In this document: positions 26,621-37,581 of the stretch, in pieces | Position numbering within the stretch: the first letter of the stretch is position 1 | Layout of the letters: each line of letters begins with the position of its first letter | NCBI GenBank assembly: GCA_963820115.1 | Contig: CAWFYP010000002.1 | Span: 124,001 to 188,000, forward strand | Source: Methyloceanibacter sp963820115 | GTDB taxonomy: Bacteria; Pseudomonadota; Alphaproteobacteria; Rhizobiales; Methyloligellaceae | Length of the DNA: 64,000 nt | Direction of reading: 5' to 3' | Program-made: the position numbers and the translations under genes | The notes under the pieces: generated by a model | What the model was told of the DNA's origin: nothing | The model's database searches: none | Seen by the model: only the letters and a program-made list of their open reading frames with translations

Positions 26621-26983
26621 TTAAATCGGATTTCGTCGCCCTCGGCGTCTCAAAGGACTATCACATCGAACTCGCGCCAATCCTAGCCCCACCCCGACCG
26701 CCAACGCATCAATTAGAAAATCAGTCAGGCGAGCGTGGCGCCCCGGAGCCAAAAGCTGACCGATTTCGACCGCTGCAGTGAACAAGATGAGCATAATGAG
26801 TTGCAGGAGGTAGGGAGTGGAATAGCCAAGGCCAAATGCCAGCCCTGCGGCTAGAAAGATTGCAAAGTGTTCGAGTGCGTGGGGTATCCCTGTCACCGGT
26901 CGATACCAAGGAGGAACTAGTGAGAGCGCGGCGATAGATAGAAGCAACAACCACGCGGTCAGTCGAAGGATCGTCTTGAACAT
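26621..26983 (-). CDS. VanZ-like membrane protein (copy 1)
   Basis: The frame is open further upstream, but similarity to the copy at 46880 starts at the ATG 26983 (MFKTILRLTAWLLLLSIAALSLVPPWYRPVT), giving 120 residues with about four membrane helices. The conserved PHALEHFAIFLAAGLAFGLGYS and the EIGQLLAPGRHARLTDFLIDALAVGVG motif identify the VanZ-like family, frequently found in polysaccharide clusters. VanZ itself gives teicoplanin resistance by an unknown route; here a role in envelope polysaccharide is inferred from position only. Confidence 0.85.
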   Translation of the reverse strand: MFKTILRLTAWLLLLSIAALSLVPPWYRPVTGIPHALEHFAIFLAAGLAFGLGYSTPYLLQLIMLILFTAAVEIGQLLAPGRHARLTDFLIDALAVGVGLGLARVRCDSPLRRRGRRNPI

Positions 26984-27164
26984 CGTTCTCTCGAGCCGGA
27001 GGCTTTGGCATCTCAAACCGCTTTGGGATCGGTGTAAGGGGCGGGTCTCGCTCAACGCCACGATATGCCCCGCGGCGTTGTGCGAAGAGATGGCTTCCAG
27101 TTGCGGACGGGTTGAATCGCCAACGCCGCCTCCTGGCGTTGCACGATACGAGAAGCAACCGGCA

Positions 27165-28505
27165 TTAGCGATTCTCAGTAGGCGGCTGATTGCTTGCGTG
27201 AAAGTAGTTGGACCGCACGCCTTCCCGGTCTGAGGAATCAAGGTGAGCAAAATCGAGCACAATTTGATTGGGTTGCAATTTAGCCAGCCCCGCCACGTAA
27301 GCTGGATCCGCTGAGGTCACCACAATGGCCTCCGCCCATTCTATCGCGTCGTTGATCTTCGGTACGATCAGTTCGGTAATGTGCGGGAGAACGCGTAAAA
27401 GATAATCCTTGTTCGCACCGACCATACTAGCCAATTGAACATTTGGATCAAAGATGCGTACCTCGCAGCCTTTGCCGAGAACTCGTTCCACGAGTTCGAT
27501 GAAGGGACTCTCGCGCATGTCGTCTGTTCCCGATTTGAAACTGATCCCGAGAAAGGCAACCCGCTTCCTAGATTGGGCGAGAATCCAGTCAGCCCCTCGA
27601 TCGACGAGCATCCGATTACTATCGATAACGTGATTGAGTACGGGCAAAGAAAGGTCGAGCCTCCGCGCTAGGTAGGTGAGAGCGCGCAGGTCCTTTGGCA
27701 AACATGATCCACCGAAGGCGAAGCCTGGACGCAGATAGGCCGTCGAGATATTGAGGCGCTTGTCCTCGCAAAAGATCCCCATCACCTCGTGGGAGTCAAT
27801 TTCCAACGCGCTACAGAGGACACCAATCTCATTGGCAAAGGTCACCTTCAATGCATGCCAGGCATTGTCAACATATTTGACCAACTCGGCGTTTTCCACT
27901 TGAGTGATAATCTTAGGACCGGGCAGGTCTTGATAGAGGGCAAGGACCGATGCGCCAGTTGTTGCATCGATTGGCCCCACGACTGTTTTTGGCGGTGCGT
28001 TAAAGTCGGCGACGGAACTGCCTTCGCGCATAAATTCGGGATTGAATGCCACACCGAAGGCGTTGTCGGGATTCTTTCCGGATGCCTCGATAAGTCGGGG
28101 CAGCACGACCCCGCGCGTGGTGCCTGGCATAACCGTCGACCGAATTACAATTTCGTGGCGAGTAGTCTTTGCATGAATGGCTTTGCCAATCTCGGTCGAC
28201 ACCGCCTCCACAGCGCCGAGGTTTAATGCGCCGTTGGGCTTGCTCGGCGTACCCACACAGACCATAGACATATCTGTGGACTTGACCGCTTCAGTGACAT
28301 CCGATGTCGCTGTTAGATTTCCACGTCTGACCGCGTTCTCAACCAGCTCGGCGATGTCGCGCTCGATAATTGGCGAGCGACCGGAGCGAATAGCCTCGAC
28401 CTTGGCCTCAGCCTTGTCTATGCCAATGATGGTGTGACCGCGGTTGGCGAGACAGGCGCCACAAACGGTACCCACATAGCCAAGTCCAAAAACACTAATC
28501 TTCAT
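27165..28505 (-). CDS. UDP-glucose/GDP-mannose dehydrogenase family protein
   Basis: Four-electron NAD-dependent oxidation of a nucleotide sugar to the uronic acid. The 446 residues contain the N-terminal Rossmann motif KISVFGLGYVGTVCGACLA, VCVGTPSKPNG, the STVMPGTTRGVVLP and NPEFMREGSSVADF segments, the catalytic cysteine in FGGSCLPKDLRAL, and the C-terminal domain LGISFKSGTDDMRESP. Overall it is closer to AlgD-type GDP-mannose dehydrogenases (LRPGFAFGGSCLPKD, ESPFIELVERVLGKG) than to Ugd; the downstream manC would supply GDP-mannose. The exact substrate remains inferred. Confidence 0.93.
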   Translation of the reverse strand: MKISVFGLGYVGTVCGACLANRGHTIIGIDKAEAKVEAIRSGRSPIIERDIAELVENAVRRGNLTATSDVTEAVKSTDMSMVCVGTPSKPNGALNLGAVEAVSTEIGKAIHAKTTRHEIVIRSTVMPGTTRGVVLPRLIEASGKNPDNAFGVAFNPEFMREGSSVADFNAPPKTVVGPIDATTGASVLALYQDLPGPKIITQVENAELVKYVDNAWHALKVTFANEIGVLCSALEIDSHEVMGIFCEDKRLNISTAYLRPGFAFGGSCLPKDLRALTYLARRLDLSLPVLNHVIDSNRMLVDRGADWILAQSRKRVAFLGISFKSGTDDMRESPFIELVERVLGKGCEVRIFDPNVQLASMVGANKDYLLRVLPHITELIVPKINDAIEWAEAIVVTSADPAYVAGLAKLQPNQIVLDFAHLDSSDREGVRSNYFHASNQPPTENR

Positions 28506-28622
28506 GCTTTACCCTCGCTCCGCTGACGCAATGCTGTGCATGCCAGTTGCTTACGGCAAGCCAAGCAACCAAAGTGGTCGATTAACAAAGGCCGGCCTCG
28601 ATCAGGATCGGTTGAATCAAAT

Positions 28623-29897
28623 CTATATCGATCCATCACGATCGCCGCGCTCTCGGCTGGGACGCGGATGTAGGTCATCGGCGTGACGCCGCCATTTCAG
28701 ACGATTACGCCGCAGCACGCCGAGCACTTCGTAGGCGCGAAGGAGCTTCGGCTGCTCATGCTGCCAGGCCAGCACCTCCCGCACACGCTTGTGGCCAAAT
28801 TTGCCCATGCGGGCACGACGCTCTGGATGATCAATGAGCTCGAGGATCTTCTCGCCAAAGTCCCGCGGATCGTTGGCTCTGGCATAAAGTGATGCTTCTA
28901 GCGCAGAAACCCGTCCCTCTGTGACATCAAATTGCACGATCGGCTTGCCGAGCGCCATATACTCCATGATTTTATTCATCGTCGAAATATCGTTCATCAG
29001 CGTCACACGGTCTGGATTCACGCAAACATCCGCTGTCGACAAAATTGTAAATAGCGTTGGATCATCGATTTGGCCCGTGAAGGTGACGTAATCCCCAAGG
29101 TTCATGCTTCCGCACATCTCGGTGATTGCCAGCAGTTCAGGGCCCGTTCCCGCCACGACAAATTGAATGTCGTTCCGCTTTCGGGCGCGAACAATGTGCT
29201 CGATGGAAGAAAGCAGCAGATCAAGTCCTTCGGACCCGCCGATCACGCCCACGTAGCCTACGAGGTGTCGGCGCCCATTGCGCCAGCGCGGTTCGGGGGA
29301 CATTTCCTTGACGCGATCAAGATTTGGACCTGACCGCACAACGAAAACGCGGTCCGGCCGCATCCCACCTCGCTCTATGGCAATGCTTCGATATGATTCA
29401 TTGGTGGCAATGGAGATATCTGCCGTCTTGAAAGTTAGTTTCTCGGCGAAGCGCAACATCTTCCACAAAACATCACGCCGGCCAAACTTTGCTTCATAGA
29501 GTTCTGGGTTTGCATCGTGGTGGTCGAACACGAAGCTCTTGCCGAAAAGCCTGTAAAACAAGCCAATCAGGAAAATTAGATCGGGCGGATTGCATGCATG
29601 GATCACGTCAAAGCCATGACGATACCAAACCTTGATTGACAGCACGAACTGCCAAAGCAGAGCCATCGGATATTCGATGAAATAGGCTGCGGCGCCGCGG
29701 GCTTCGGGCAAGGGGTGGCGGTAGATGTGAATTCCGTCAATCGTTTCTGCCGCCAGTCGGTATCCCCGCGCCTTTGGACAGATGATGGACACGGCATAGC
29801 CGGCATTCCGAAGCGTCGTCGCTTCTGACCAAACCCGGCGGTCGAACGGAACCGGTAGGTTCTCGACAATCATCAGGATTCGCGAAGGCCGAGCCAT
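28623..29897 (-). CDS. GT4-family glycosyltransferase
   Basis: GT-B fold transferase. The ATG at 29897 (MARPSRILMIVENLPVPFDRRVWSEA) has GAGAGGG three bases upstream and gives 424 residues. N-terminal motifs PVPFDRRVW, DVIHACNPPDL and VFDHHDANPELY, and the C-terminal donor-binding region (YVGVIGGSEGLDLLL; EYMALGKPIVQFDVTEGR, the E-x7-E motif) fit the WcaI/FemABX-linked group common in exopolysaccharide loci. Acceptor and donor sugars cannot be told. It is divergent from the first asparagine-synthase-like gene across a 311-base gap with no gene, which should hold both promoters. Confidence 0.93.
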   Translation of the reverse strand: MARPSRILMIVENLPVPFDRRVWSEATTLRNAGYAVSIICPKARGYRLAAETIDGIHIYRHPLPEARGAAAYFIEYPMALLWQFVLSIKVWYRHGFDVIHACNPPDLIFLIGLFYRLFGKSFVFDHHDANPELYEAKFGRRDVLWKMLRFAEKLTFKTADISIATNESYRSIAIERGGMRPDRVFVVRSGPNLDRVKEMSPEPRWRNGRRHLVGYVGVIGGSEGLDLLLSSIEHIVRARKRNDIQFVVAGTGPELLAITEMCGSMNLGDYVTFTGQIDDPTLFTILSTADVCVNPDRVTLMNDISTMNKIMEYMALGKPIVQFDVTEGRVSALEASLYARANDPRDFGEKILELIDHPERRARMGKFGHKRVREVLAWQHEQPKLLRAYEVLGVLRRNRLKWRRHADDLHPRPSRERGDRDGSI

Positions 29898-30208
29898 GTT
29901 CCCTCTCATTCAGAAATCAGTCGCACGAACTTAGGCAGCCGAATAGCCGAAGTTAGCGGTGGATCCAACCCTGGGAACAGTTTGCTTGACGGTTAAGGTG
30001 AATTTGCGCAAGAGAGCGAGCTTGTCAGCGGTCTCCTGTTATGCCCAAGGTCGATCCTTGTCCATATGACTCGCGCAAATGAGCAATCTACATCAGCGTG
30101 CCTCCATCAATGCGGTATCGATGTCACTTTGACATGCTGGAGAGGTTAAACCTCTGGTCCATTAAGTGACAATACAATAGCCCCCGCGACTTAATCGACG
30201 AGTGATCG
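29898..30208. promoter_or_regulatory. divergent intergenic region, presumed promoters
   Basis: No gene is supported. It separates a minus-strand glycosyltransferase from the plus-strand asnB-like gene and should carry promoters for both; no consensus boxes or operator palindromes were convincing. Confidence 0.35.
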
Positions 30209-32050
30209 ATGTCATTGTGCCTGAGCTTCCCCAAACATCGCGCTGCAACGCTTAAACAAGACCTGCAGATCCTTGAGGCAGGCGGCGGTATCGCCGTAGG
30301 GGATCCGGCACGCATCGTCGTAAGCATGAACGATAGCAAGCGTGTCGGCCATTGGCATGACGAAACCGGGCAAATCAGCGCTTTCGTCAGCGGAAGTCTC
30401 ACCAACGTACCAGAGCCGCTCTCGCCCGGAACCGGAGCCACAGCCGCGCGGGCTTTGGCGGAACTCTATGCCAGAGACGCGACACAAGCTTTCGCCAAGG
30501 TCGATGGCGCCTTTTGTGGTGTGGTGCTCGACTGGCGCCGAGGTACGATTATTTTGGTACGTGACAAACTTGGTATCGGTCGAGCCTACCTATCTTGCGA
30601 CGGCAATACCGTCACCTTCTCAGATAGCTTGTCTGATCTGCTTGATGCTCAAGGACGACGCTTTGCTGTCGATGTCGACAGCATCTACACGTTTTTGATG
30701 ATCGGTTGGGTACCGACACCGCATTCAATGTTTCGCGGCATCGAGAAGCTAGCCCCCGGCACTTACTTGGAAAGTGGTGATGGCACGCTGACCAAAACAA
30801 CCTACTATGACGTGCCTCACCATCGCTCGCATACTGCCTACCGCCACGCAGAAGTCCTTCGCCAACAGGTCGCCGAGAACTTGGATGGTAGCGTCGGCCG
30901 CGGTGTAGCCTTAGGTGGAAGGTGGGGCTCGTTTCTGAGCGGTGGCGTCGATAGCAGCAGCGTTGTCGCATCTTTAGCGCGCCGCCGTAGCAAAAGCTTC
31001 CCAACATACTTTGGCGGCTTCGATCCGAAGCTCAATCGGTATCTGCCTAATCCCGAGGAGCCAGAGATGTCGCAGCTCGTTGCGGCGCGCTACAAGACTA
31101 ACCACCACATGCTTTGGCTTGGGCCCGAGGTTGCGGAATCAACCCGCGAAATCATTGGCGCTCTGGAAGAGCCCGTGTCCGATGGTGGATGCCTCATTGT
31201 CGGCGCTGTGATGCGAGCTGCGCGCCAGGACGTTGAAGGGTTGATGACTGGTATCGGCGGCGACTTCATCTTCACCGGCGAACGGCGCCACATGGTACCG
31301 AACCTACTTCGCTTGATGCGCCGGCTGCCCGACCCCGTCTGGCAGCTTCTTAAAGGGTTGTCCGGCACCCCGCCGCTGGCGCGCAATGCGCGTATATCAC
31401 AAATACATTTCGATTTGACGCGCCTGCTTTCGGTACGCGAACTTGATATCGAAGCGATGTATGCGGGCTTCTTCCTCCAGGCCGATACTGCTGAGTTGCA
31501 GTCGCTGTTCCTTCCTGAGATCCACGCAAAGGTAACGCGCGATCCATTGGCGGAGATTAAGGGCTACTTTCAGCGCACCGCCGATCTCGACCCTCTTGGC
31601 CGCTTCCTCTACCTCGACCTCAAGAACCAGGCTACCGAACATAGCGTGCGTGAGGCCGAGACCCTTGGACGGCACTTCGGACTCAATATCTACAATCCAT
31701 TTCTTGACGCCGAGATGGTCGACTTCGCCATGAGCATACCCATTGCCGATAAGGTGTCTGGACTGACGTTGAAGGTCCCCCTCAAGGCCGCCATGCGAGG
31801 AAGACTCCCCGATGCGATCCTTGATCATAAAAAGGGTGGCTTGGCTTCGCCTATTCGCTGGTGGGTGACGCAGCCAGACGGTTTCGTGACCAGCGTCCTA
31901 TCGCGCCGCAACATCGAGAGGCGCGGGATATTCCGGGCCGATACGGTAGACGAATTTCGCCGCGCTACGGCCGATGGTGCACGCGACTATAGCAAATTGC
32001 TGTGGAGTATCTTTACCCTGGAACTCTGGCTACAGCGGTTCGTCGACTGA
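30209..32050 (+). CDS. asparagine-synthase-like amidotransferase (copy 1)
   Basis: A 613-residue protein with an N-terminal class II glutaminase-like domain and a C-terminal ATP-pyrophosphatase domain. The PP-loop SFLSGGVDSSSVVASLA and the GLMTGIGGDFIFTGERRH segment are intact, so acyl-adenylation is likely. The glutaminase part is divergent: the annotated start reads MSLC, not MCG; if the TTG at 30215 were used, cysteine would be residue 2. VRDKLGIGRAYLS replaces the usual R-D-x-x-G-x-K-P-L-Y. Related proteins (e.g. WbpS) amidate uronic acids in O-antigens; an amide on the polysaccharide is inferred. Heparinase follows 20 bases later. Confidence 0.85.
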   Translation: MSLCLSFPKHRAATLKQDLQILEAGGGIAVGDPARIVVSMNDSKRVGHWHDETGQISAFVSGSLTNVPEPLSPGTGATAARALAELYARDATQAFAKVDGAFCGVVLDWRRGTIILVRDKLGIGRAYLSCDGNTVTFSDSLSDLLDAQGRRFAVDVDSIYTFLMIGWVPTPHSMFRGIEKLAPGTYLESGDGTLTKTTYYDVPHHRSHTAYRHAEVLRQQVAENLDGSVGRGVALGGRWGSFLSGGVDSSSVVASLARRRSKSFPTYFGGFDPKLNRYLPNPEEPEMSQLVAARYKTNHHMLWLGPEVAESTREIIGALEEPVSDGGCLIVGAVMRAARQDVEGLMTGIGGDFIFTGERRHMVPNLLRLMRRLPDPVWQLLKGLSGTPPLARNARISQIHFDLTRLLSVRELDIEAMYAGFFLQADTAELQSLFLPEIHAKVTRDPLAEIKGYFQRTADLDPLGRFLYLDLKNQATEHSVREAETLGRHFGLNIYNPFLDAEMVDFAMSIPIADKVSGLTLKVPLKAAMRGRLPDAILDHKKGGLASPIRWWVTQPDGFVTSVLSRRNIERRGIFRADTVDEFRRATADGARDYSKLLWSIFTLELWLQRFVD

Positions 32051-32070
32051 AGCTAGCTTCATAGAGGCAG

Positions 32071-34030
32071 ATGAGATCGTTCCAAGAACGGATCGCTTGG
32101 TATCGCGCGCGCCTCGCCGCAATGGGGCCAGCAGAGCTTGCTCACCGATTATCGGAAGCAGCCAGGAAGCAAGCGGCGCGTCAGCACAATCTAGGTTGGA
32201 ACTCTGTCAAGACGCGTGGTGATTTGGCGTCGCTACCAAGCCTATCCACCCGCATCCATGCCATCTCGTTGGACCTTGCTGCCTTAATCGCCCATGAAGT
32301 CGCGGCTGTTCGCGCCGGGAATTTCCAACTCCTCGGCGCCTCTTGGCCGGAGCCAACTCGCATACCCCCTCCCCCCGATTTCTGGCACGTCGACCCCGAC
32401 AACGGCGAACTGTTTGAACAGCGAAACGCTTATTGCTTTGATATCTCATTCCGCCACGGCCTGGAAACCCGGGAAATTAAGCGCATATGGGAACTCAATC
32501 GACTGCAATTTATGGTTCCCCTCGCCGCGCACGCGGACATAACCGGTGATCGACTCTCTGTGGACTTGGTAGTCGGGCTGTTAGCCTCGTGGATGGAGGG
32601 TAACCCACCTTTTCGAGGACTAAACTGGGGCTCTGGCATTGAACTCGCGCTTCGCGTCATTTCGGTGGCCCTATCGCTCTCCATCATCGGGGTCGAACAC
32701 CTCAATGACGCGGCACGTGACGCAGCTCTCCAGTTTTTTTTCGCGCATGTGGATTGGATCAAACGCTTCCCCTCACGTTATTCCTCCGCCAACAATCATC
32801 GGATCGCTGAACTCGCCGGCTTGGTTATTGGGACGACAATGGCTCCGGAAATCCCGGGTGCGGCTGTCACAGGCGAGGCTAGCTGGGCCGCTCTGCTCGT
32901 CGAGATCGAGCGACAACTCCATCCCGATGGTGTGGGTGCGGAGCAGTCCCGGCTATACGGCCTTCTCGGTTGAGCTATTTCTCCTCGCAGCCGCTGCCTA
33001 CGAACGCGAACGCAAGCTGCCCGCAACCACCGTGGATCGACTTTCGGCCTGGGCTGAACATTGTCTATGGTTGATGGACGCCGGCGCCACGGTCCCCGCC
33101 ATCGGCGATTTCGACGACTGCCGAGCCATAGCAACGACACAGGCCTACGAGCCGAGATATGTGGCATCGCTGGTCGCTGCGGTTGCCGGTTGTATTGGCC
33201 GCTCTGATCTCTCTCCTCCAGCAAAAGATCCAAGCATACGTGACGTCATTCTCGGATCGGCGGGAACATCGCTCGCGCATCGAGAGGGACTGCGCTCATT
33301 TCCCGAGGGGGGTTACTCGATCATTCGCAGCATGCACAAGACAGCTGCGATTCTGACGTTTGACCATGGGCCAGTCGGTTACCTCTCAATCGCAGCTCAT
33401 GGCCATGCTGATACTCTTGCGGTTTGGCTGTCGGTTGGAGATCAGCCTGTGTTCGTCGATGCTGGAACCTATCTCTATCACTCGAGTCGAGCCTTGCGCG
33501 ACAGATTCAGAGAGACTGCAGTGCACAATACTCTGATTTTGGATGGCATGCCGTCCAGCCGCCCCTCAGGTCCGTTCAACTGGGCGACGAAGGCGACTGC
33601 TCGCCTAGTGGTATTGGAAAAAACCGCTTCAGTTACGCGCATCGTTGCGGAACATGATGGCTATGTATCGCGATTTGGCGTGAAGCACCGGCGAGCGATC
33701 GAATTCGACGGCATATCGCGTTTCACCATTACGGATGAACTCCTCGGCCCCGGCCCGTTACCAGATGCGCACGTCAACATATCGTTTCTCCTCGATTCGG
33801 GCTGCCACGCATCGCTCGATGCTGACGGATGCATATTAATCACGAGTAGCCGCGGTTCTATTGCTCGCCTCACCAGCCGTGGCCCGCTAAAAGCTCGGAT
33901 CGTGCGTGCCGATGAAAAATCAAGCCTCGGTTGGCTATCGCCATCATTCGGCGTGTGCATTCCTGCCGACCAGATTCTTTATGTCGGCACTCTCAGGCAG
34001 CCTTCACGGGTCACGATCGAATTGCTCTAG
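32071..34030 (+). pseudogene. heparinase II/III-family protein, frameshifted
   Basis: The first frame (to 32973) encodes the alpha-helical toroid: MRSFQERIAWYRARLAAMGPAEL, NRLQFMVPLA, the WMEGNPPFRGLNWGSGIELALRVISV motif and ERQLHPDGVGAEQS. The next frame continues with GYTAFSVELFLLAAAAYERE, the beta-sandwich start GGYSIIRS and the strongly conserved HGHADTLAVWLSVGDQPVFVDAGTYLYH, ending at 34030. The join is near 32945-32960; one base too many or two too few. Restored length about 652 residues. Such proteins in exopolysaccharide loci are thought to act as polysaccharide lyases or maturases. Confidence 0.87.
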
Positions 34031-34102
34031 CCGTCTAGATGGGCTCCGCCACGAGTTCCTCCAGTTGCGTCGGCTTAAATGTACGCAGGAACATCTCGAG
34101 GT

Positions 34103-35941
34103 TTATGAGCGACCAAAAATCCTCTCATGATTCTGACGGCCATTAACGTGCTCAGCGACAAGGCTAGCAAGCTTGGCTCTGTTGCAAATGCGCGCGACAA
34201 CCGATGTTTCGCTGTCCAACATGTCGTGAACAAAGTCGCAGTACGGTCCTCTCACCCATCGGCCAAACGGCACTCGGAATCCCACCTTCTTCCGTTGTAA
34301 GATTTTGCGCGGTAGGATTTTGCTCATGCTAGCGCGCAATATGGTCTTACCGCCTTTGCCGCCGATTAGGAACCTGTCCGGGAACCGGGCGACAACACCG
34401 GCCAAGACCACATCCATGAATGGCATCCGGCCCTCGATCGACCCCGCCATCATCATGCGGTCCCCTCGCTCCAGCAGGTTGTCGGGAAGCCAAGACGTCT
34501 GGTCGAAGAATAGAGTCCGCCTCAAGCTAGACTGAATCGGCGCAGAGAAGGGATAGGGATCCGGCGGCGTTGCCGAATTCGACGCGTCCCAGGATGGCTT
34601 CGCGCTCCTCCACCGAGACGCCGCCAAACCAGACCCGCATGCGGTTGGTAAGATCATGTTCACCAGCTGCCAATGCCAGGATCTTCACGCGCCGCATGCT
34701 GTAGGGCAATGCGCGGACCAACGGATGGATGACCTGTTCGTGCAACACCTTTGGCATCAGACGTTGATACAGATCAACCCAAGGCTCCGCCCGATGCTTT
34801 GGATAACCTCCCATCAACTCATCGGAACCTTCGCCCGTGAGCACCATCTTCACACTCTTGGACGCCAACTCTGAAAGCATAAAGATGGGAATGTCGGAAG
34901 CCTCGCTCACCGGCGCACCGCGGCGCAAGACAGCAGTCGCCCAATGATCCATGAAAGCGCTGGGGTCTACGACTAGCTCAACGTGGTCGGTGCCAAACTG
35001 CTGCGCGATAACCTTCGCATGATCAAGTTCTGAATATTCCGTTTCGCGAAAGCCGACAGAGAATGTGCGCACGCGCTCGCTGCTATGCCTGACCATGGTC
35101 GCGACGATTGCCGAGGAATCGATGCCGCCAGAAAGATAGGCACCGAAAGGCGCATCGCTGCGCATCCGAATCCGGACGGACTCATCAAACGTCGTTTCGA
35201 ACATTTGGACCGCCTCTTCGAACGACACAACATCCGGCTGAGTTGTGGCGACGGGGGGCGTAAAATAGCGGGTTGTGGACAGCTTGCCATTCTGCCAGAC
35301 CGCGTAATGACCTGGCGGCAACTTCCTTACTGCCCGAAAGAATGTGGATGGCCCGGGAACATAGCGATTGAGCAGATAATGACCGAGCGCCTCGGCGTTG
35401 AAAGCCCGGTCGAAGCCAGGGAACTGAACTAGCGGTTCGATCTCGGAACCGAAGAGAACAGCCCCCGGTCTCTCAGCAAGAAAGAGCGGCTTTTTGCCGA
35501 ATGCATCCCGGGCGAGCGTTAGCCGCTGCTTCGCCGAATCCCAGAGGGCAAAGGCAAACATCCCGCGAAATCTGGACACCGCATCGAGTCCCCAGGCGCG
35601 ATAGGCTTCGATGAGCACCTCCGTATCTGAGGTTGTGCGGAACTGATGACCGAGAACCGCAAGCTCTTGGCGGAGTTCGATGTAGTTGTAGATTTCACCG
35701 TTGAAGATCAGCGTGAATCGGCTGTCCTCGCTCGACATTGGTTGTGCACCGCCCCCAATATCGATGATCGAAAGGCGGCGGTGCCCGAGGCCAATCTCGA
35801 ACTGTCCATCGGACGTCTCGCGCAGCCAGTAGCCAGAACCGTCCGGACCGCGATGAAACATCAGATCAGTGATGCGGCGGAGAGTCTCGCGGAGACTTCG
35901 CGACCATCAGCGCTCAAAGCCCAGCCGAAGATCCCGCACAT
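34103..35941 (-). pseudogene. asnB: asparagine synthase (glutamine-hydrolysing)-like, two frameshifts (copy 2)
   Basis: The true start is the ATG at 35941 (MCGIFGWALSADGREV), giving the N-terminal nucleophile cysteine. At about 35891 one C appears lost; the frame that continues reads ETLRRITDLMFHRGPDGSGYW, then NGEIYNYIELRQEL, ARDAFGKKPLFL, the PP-loop AYLSGGIDSSAIVATM and LTGEGSDELMGGYPKHRA. At about 34561-34564 an extra base shifts to a third frame with DPYPFSAPIQSSLRRTLFFDQ, LLERGDRMMMAGSIEGRMPFMD and the C-terminal helices to 34103. Restored length about 612. Function, if expressed: transfer of ammonia from glutamine to a carboxylate. Confidence 0.9.
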
Positions 35942-36030
35942 TAAGGCTCAGTCTTCCCTTCCTGCGTGAAGAGCGGGGAAGTCTTGGCACAGCCCCCGGT
36001 TAATGCCCTGGCCTCCCGACAGGATGATCC

Positions 36031-37216
36031 CTATCCATCTCGTGATTGGCTCATTCCGCAATCGCGGGGGGAAACCTTCGCCGACTTGCGCCGGCTTAAT
36101 TCAAGTCTCTCCGACCGCGCTTGGCCGCGCGGCGCCGCGCCTCGCCAGATGGCCACCAAGCGCCTGATATACCCGTTGAAATCGTACCGCTTGGCATGGT
36201 CTCTTTGCGCCGTCTGCCCAAGATGCACACGCAACGCTGAAATCTTCGATCAACCGCTCCAAAGCCTCGGCCAATTTTTCGACATCCCCAACCGGCACGA
36301 GAAGGCCGTTCCGTTCATGGCTTATGACGCTTGGAATTGCGCCCACCGGCGTCGATATCACCGCGATGCCCCGGGCAAAGGCTTCGATAATCACCATGGG
36401 CAAGTTTTCCGCGGTTGATGGCAGCACCAGGATGTCGGTGGCCCGCAATAGCTCATCTCTTGTCGCGACATCGAGCCAACCCGGAATCGTTACGCGGTCA
36501 GCAATCTTAAGTTGGCGTACCGCCTTTCGAGTCTCATCGATTTGTCCATTGCCAGCCATGGTCGCAGTCCAGTCAGGGCGGTACGCCACCCGACCGAGGG
36601 CACGAACCAAGTCGAAGCTCCCCTTTCGTGCACCGAGTTCGCCGAGAAAAACGATCCGTATCCGCTGGTCAACGCCCGGTATCGACGGCGAAGACGCGGC
36701 AGGGGTTGCGTTTGGGAGTAGATCGATCTTGCTGGCGACACCGGGGAGTCGTTCAGTGATGACATCCGCCCAATAGTCCCCCATCACAATGATACGAGCG
36801 CTGTGACCGAATAAGCGATCGACGCCACTGGCCACGAAGCGATTGGTGTTTGACCAAAATTCCCGAAAATCGAAGCCATGCAGATGGACTACATAGGGGA
36901 TACCGAAGAAACGAGCAGCAGCCCCGACCAAGGCCTTCCGGTAGCTGCTGCCGCGCAGTGCCAAGTGAATGTGCAACAAGTCGACACGACCGAGCAGAGC
37001 AGCGATTGCCAAGCGTCCCAGCGCAGATGCAAAAACGAATTGCGCCTGCAAGAGACCACCCTGGCCACGCGTCACCAACCTGGTGACGCTGACTTGGAGT
37101 TCGGGTTGAGCCGCCACTGAGCGCAAAATAGAATCGTTCAATCGATCAATTCCGCCTTTACCGTCTTTTCCGAGTGGCGTAGCGATCAAAACGCGAAGAG
37201 ACTTCTGTGGCAGCAT
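36031..37216 (-). pseudogene. GT4-family glycosyltransferase, frameshift near 3' end
   Basis: Starts at ATG 37216 (MLPQKSLRVLIATPLGKDGKGGIDRL). GT-B hallmarks: LLHIHLALRGSSYRK, VVHLHGFDFREFW, VFLGELGARKGSFDLVRALG and the donor motif PSTAENLPMVIIEAFARGIAVISTPVG with ERNGLLVPVGD. Near 36230 the frame is lost (SVACASWADG...); another frame continues with the expected tail RVHLGQTAQRDHAKRYDFNGYIRRLVAIWRG and ends at 36031. Only the last helix is affected, so the protein could be active even if the frameshift is real. It is upstream of asnB copy 2 on the same strand, 89 bases apart. Confidence 0.85.
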
Positions 37217-37581
37217 GCCTTGCTTCTCTGTTTGCCGATACAAACGTGCGAGGGCCAGATCGCCACTGCCCAGGATGGAAGTCAAGCTCCAGTGCTTTGG
37301 CTCTTTGTCCTGGCACCCCAACCGCTATGACCCCGTGCGTTGGCCTCGCGTAAAGTTAGCTTTTTAAGCAGGCCGCGAAACTCACGAGCTATCCAGTCTT
37401 GCTTGGATCCAATCATGAGCTGGATAGCTTGACACACGAGGCCCCTGAGGCTAGGCGCGCAGCATCCCGTGGTTAACCATTCTGGGAACATTTGCGGTCT
37501 GTGTGCTAAGGTTCACTCGACAATCACGTCCCAGGTCGCTTCCGTAACACCCTCTCCCATCAGGCAACGCCCAAGCCAATC
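37217..37581. promoter_or_regulatory. divergent intergenic region between glycosyltransferase and oxidoreductase
   Basis: A 365-base gene-free stretch between diverging genes; promoters are presumed. No clear -10/-35 pairs, operators or RNA structures were recognised. Confidence 0.3.
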
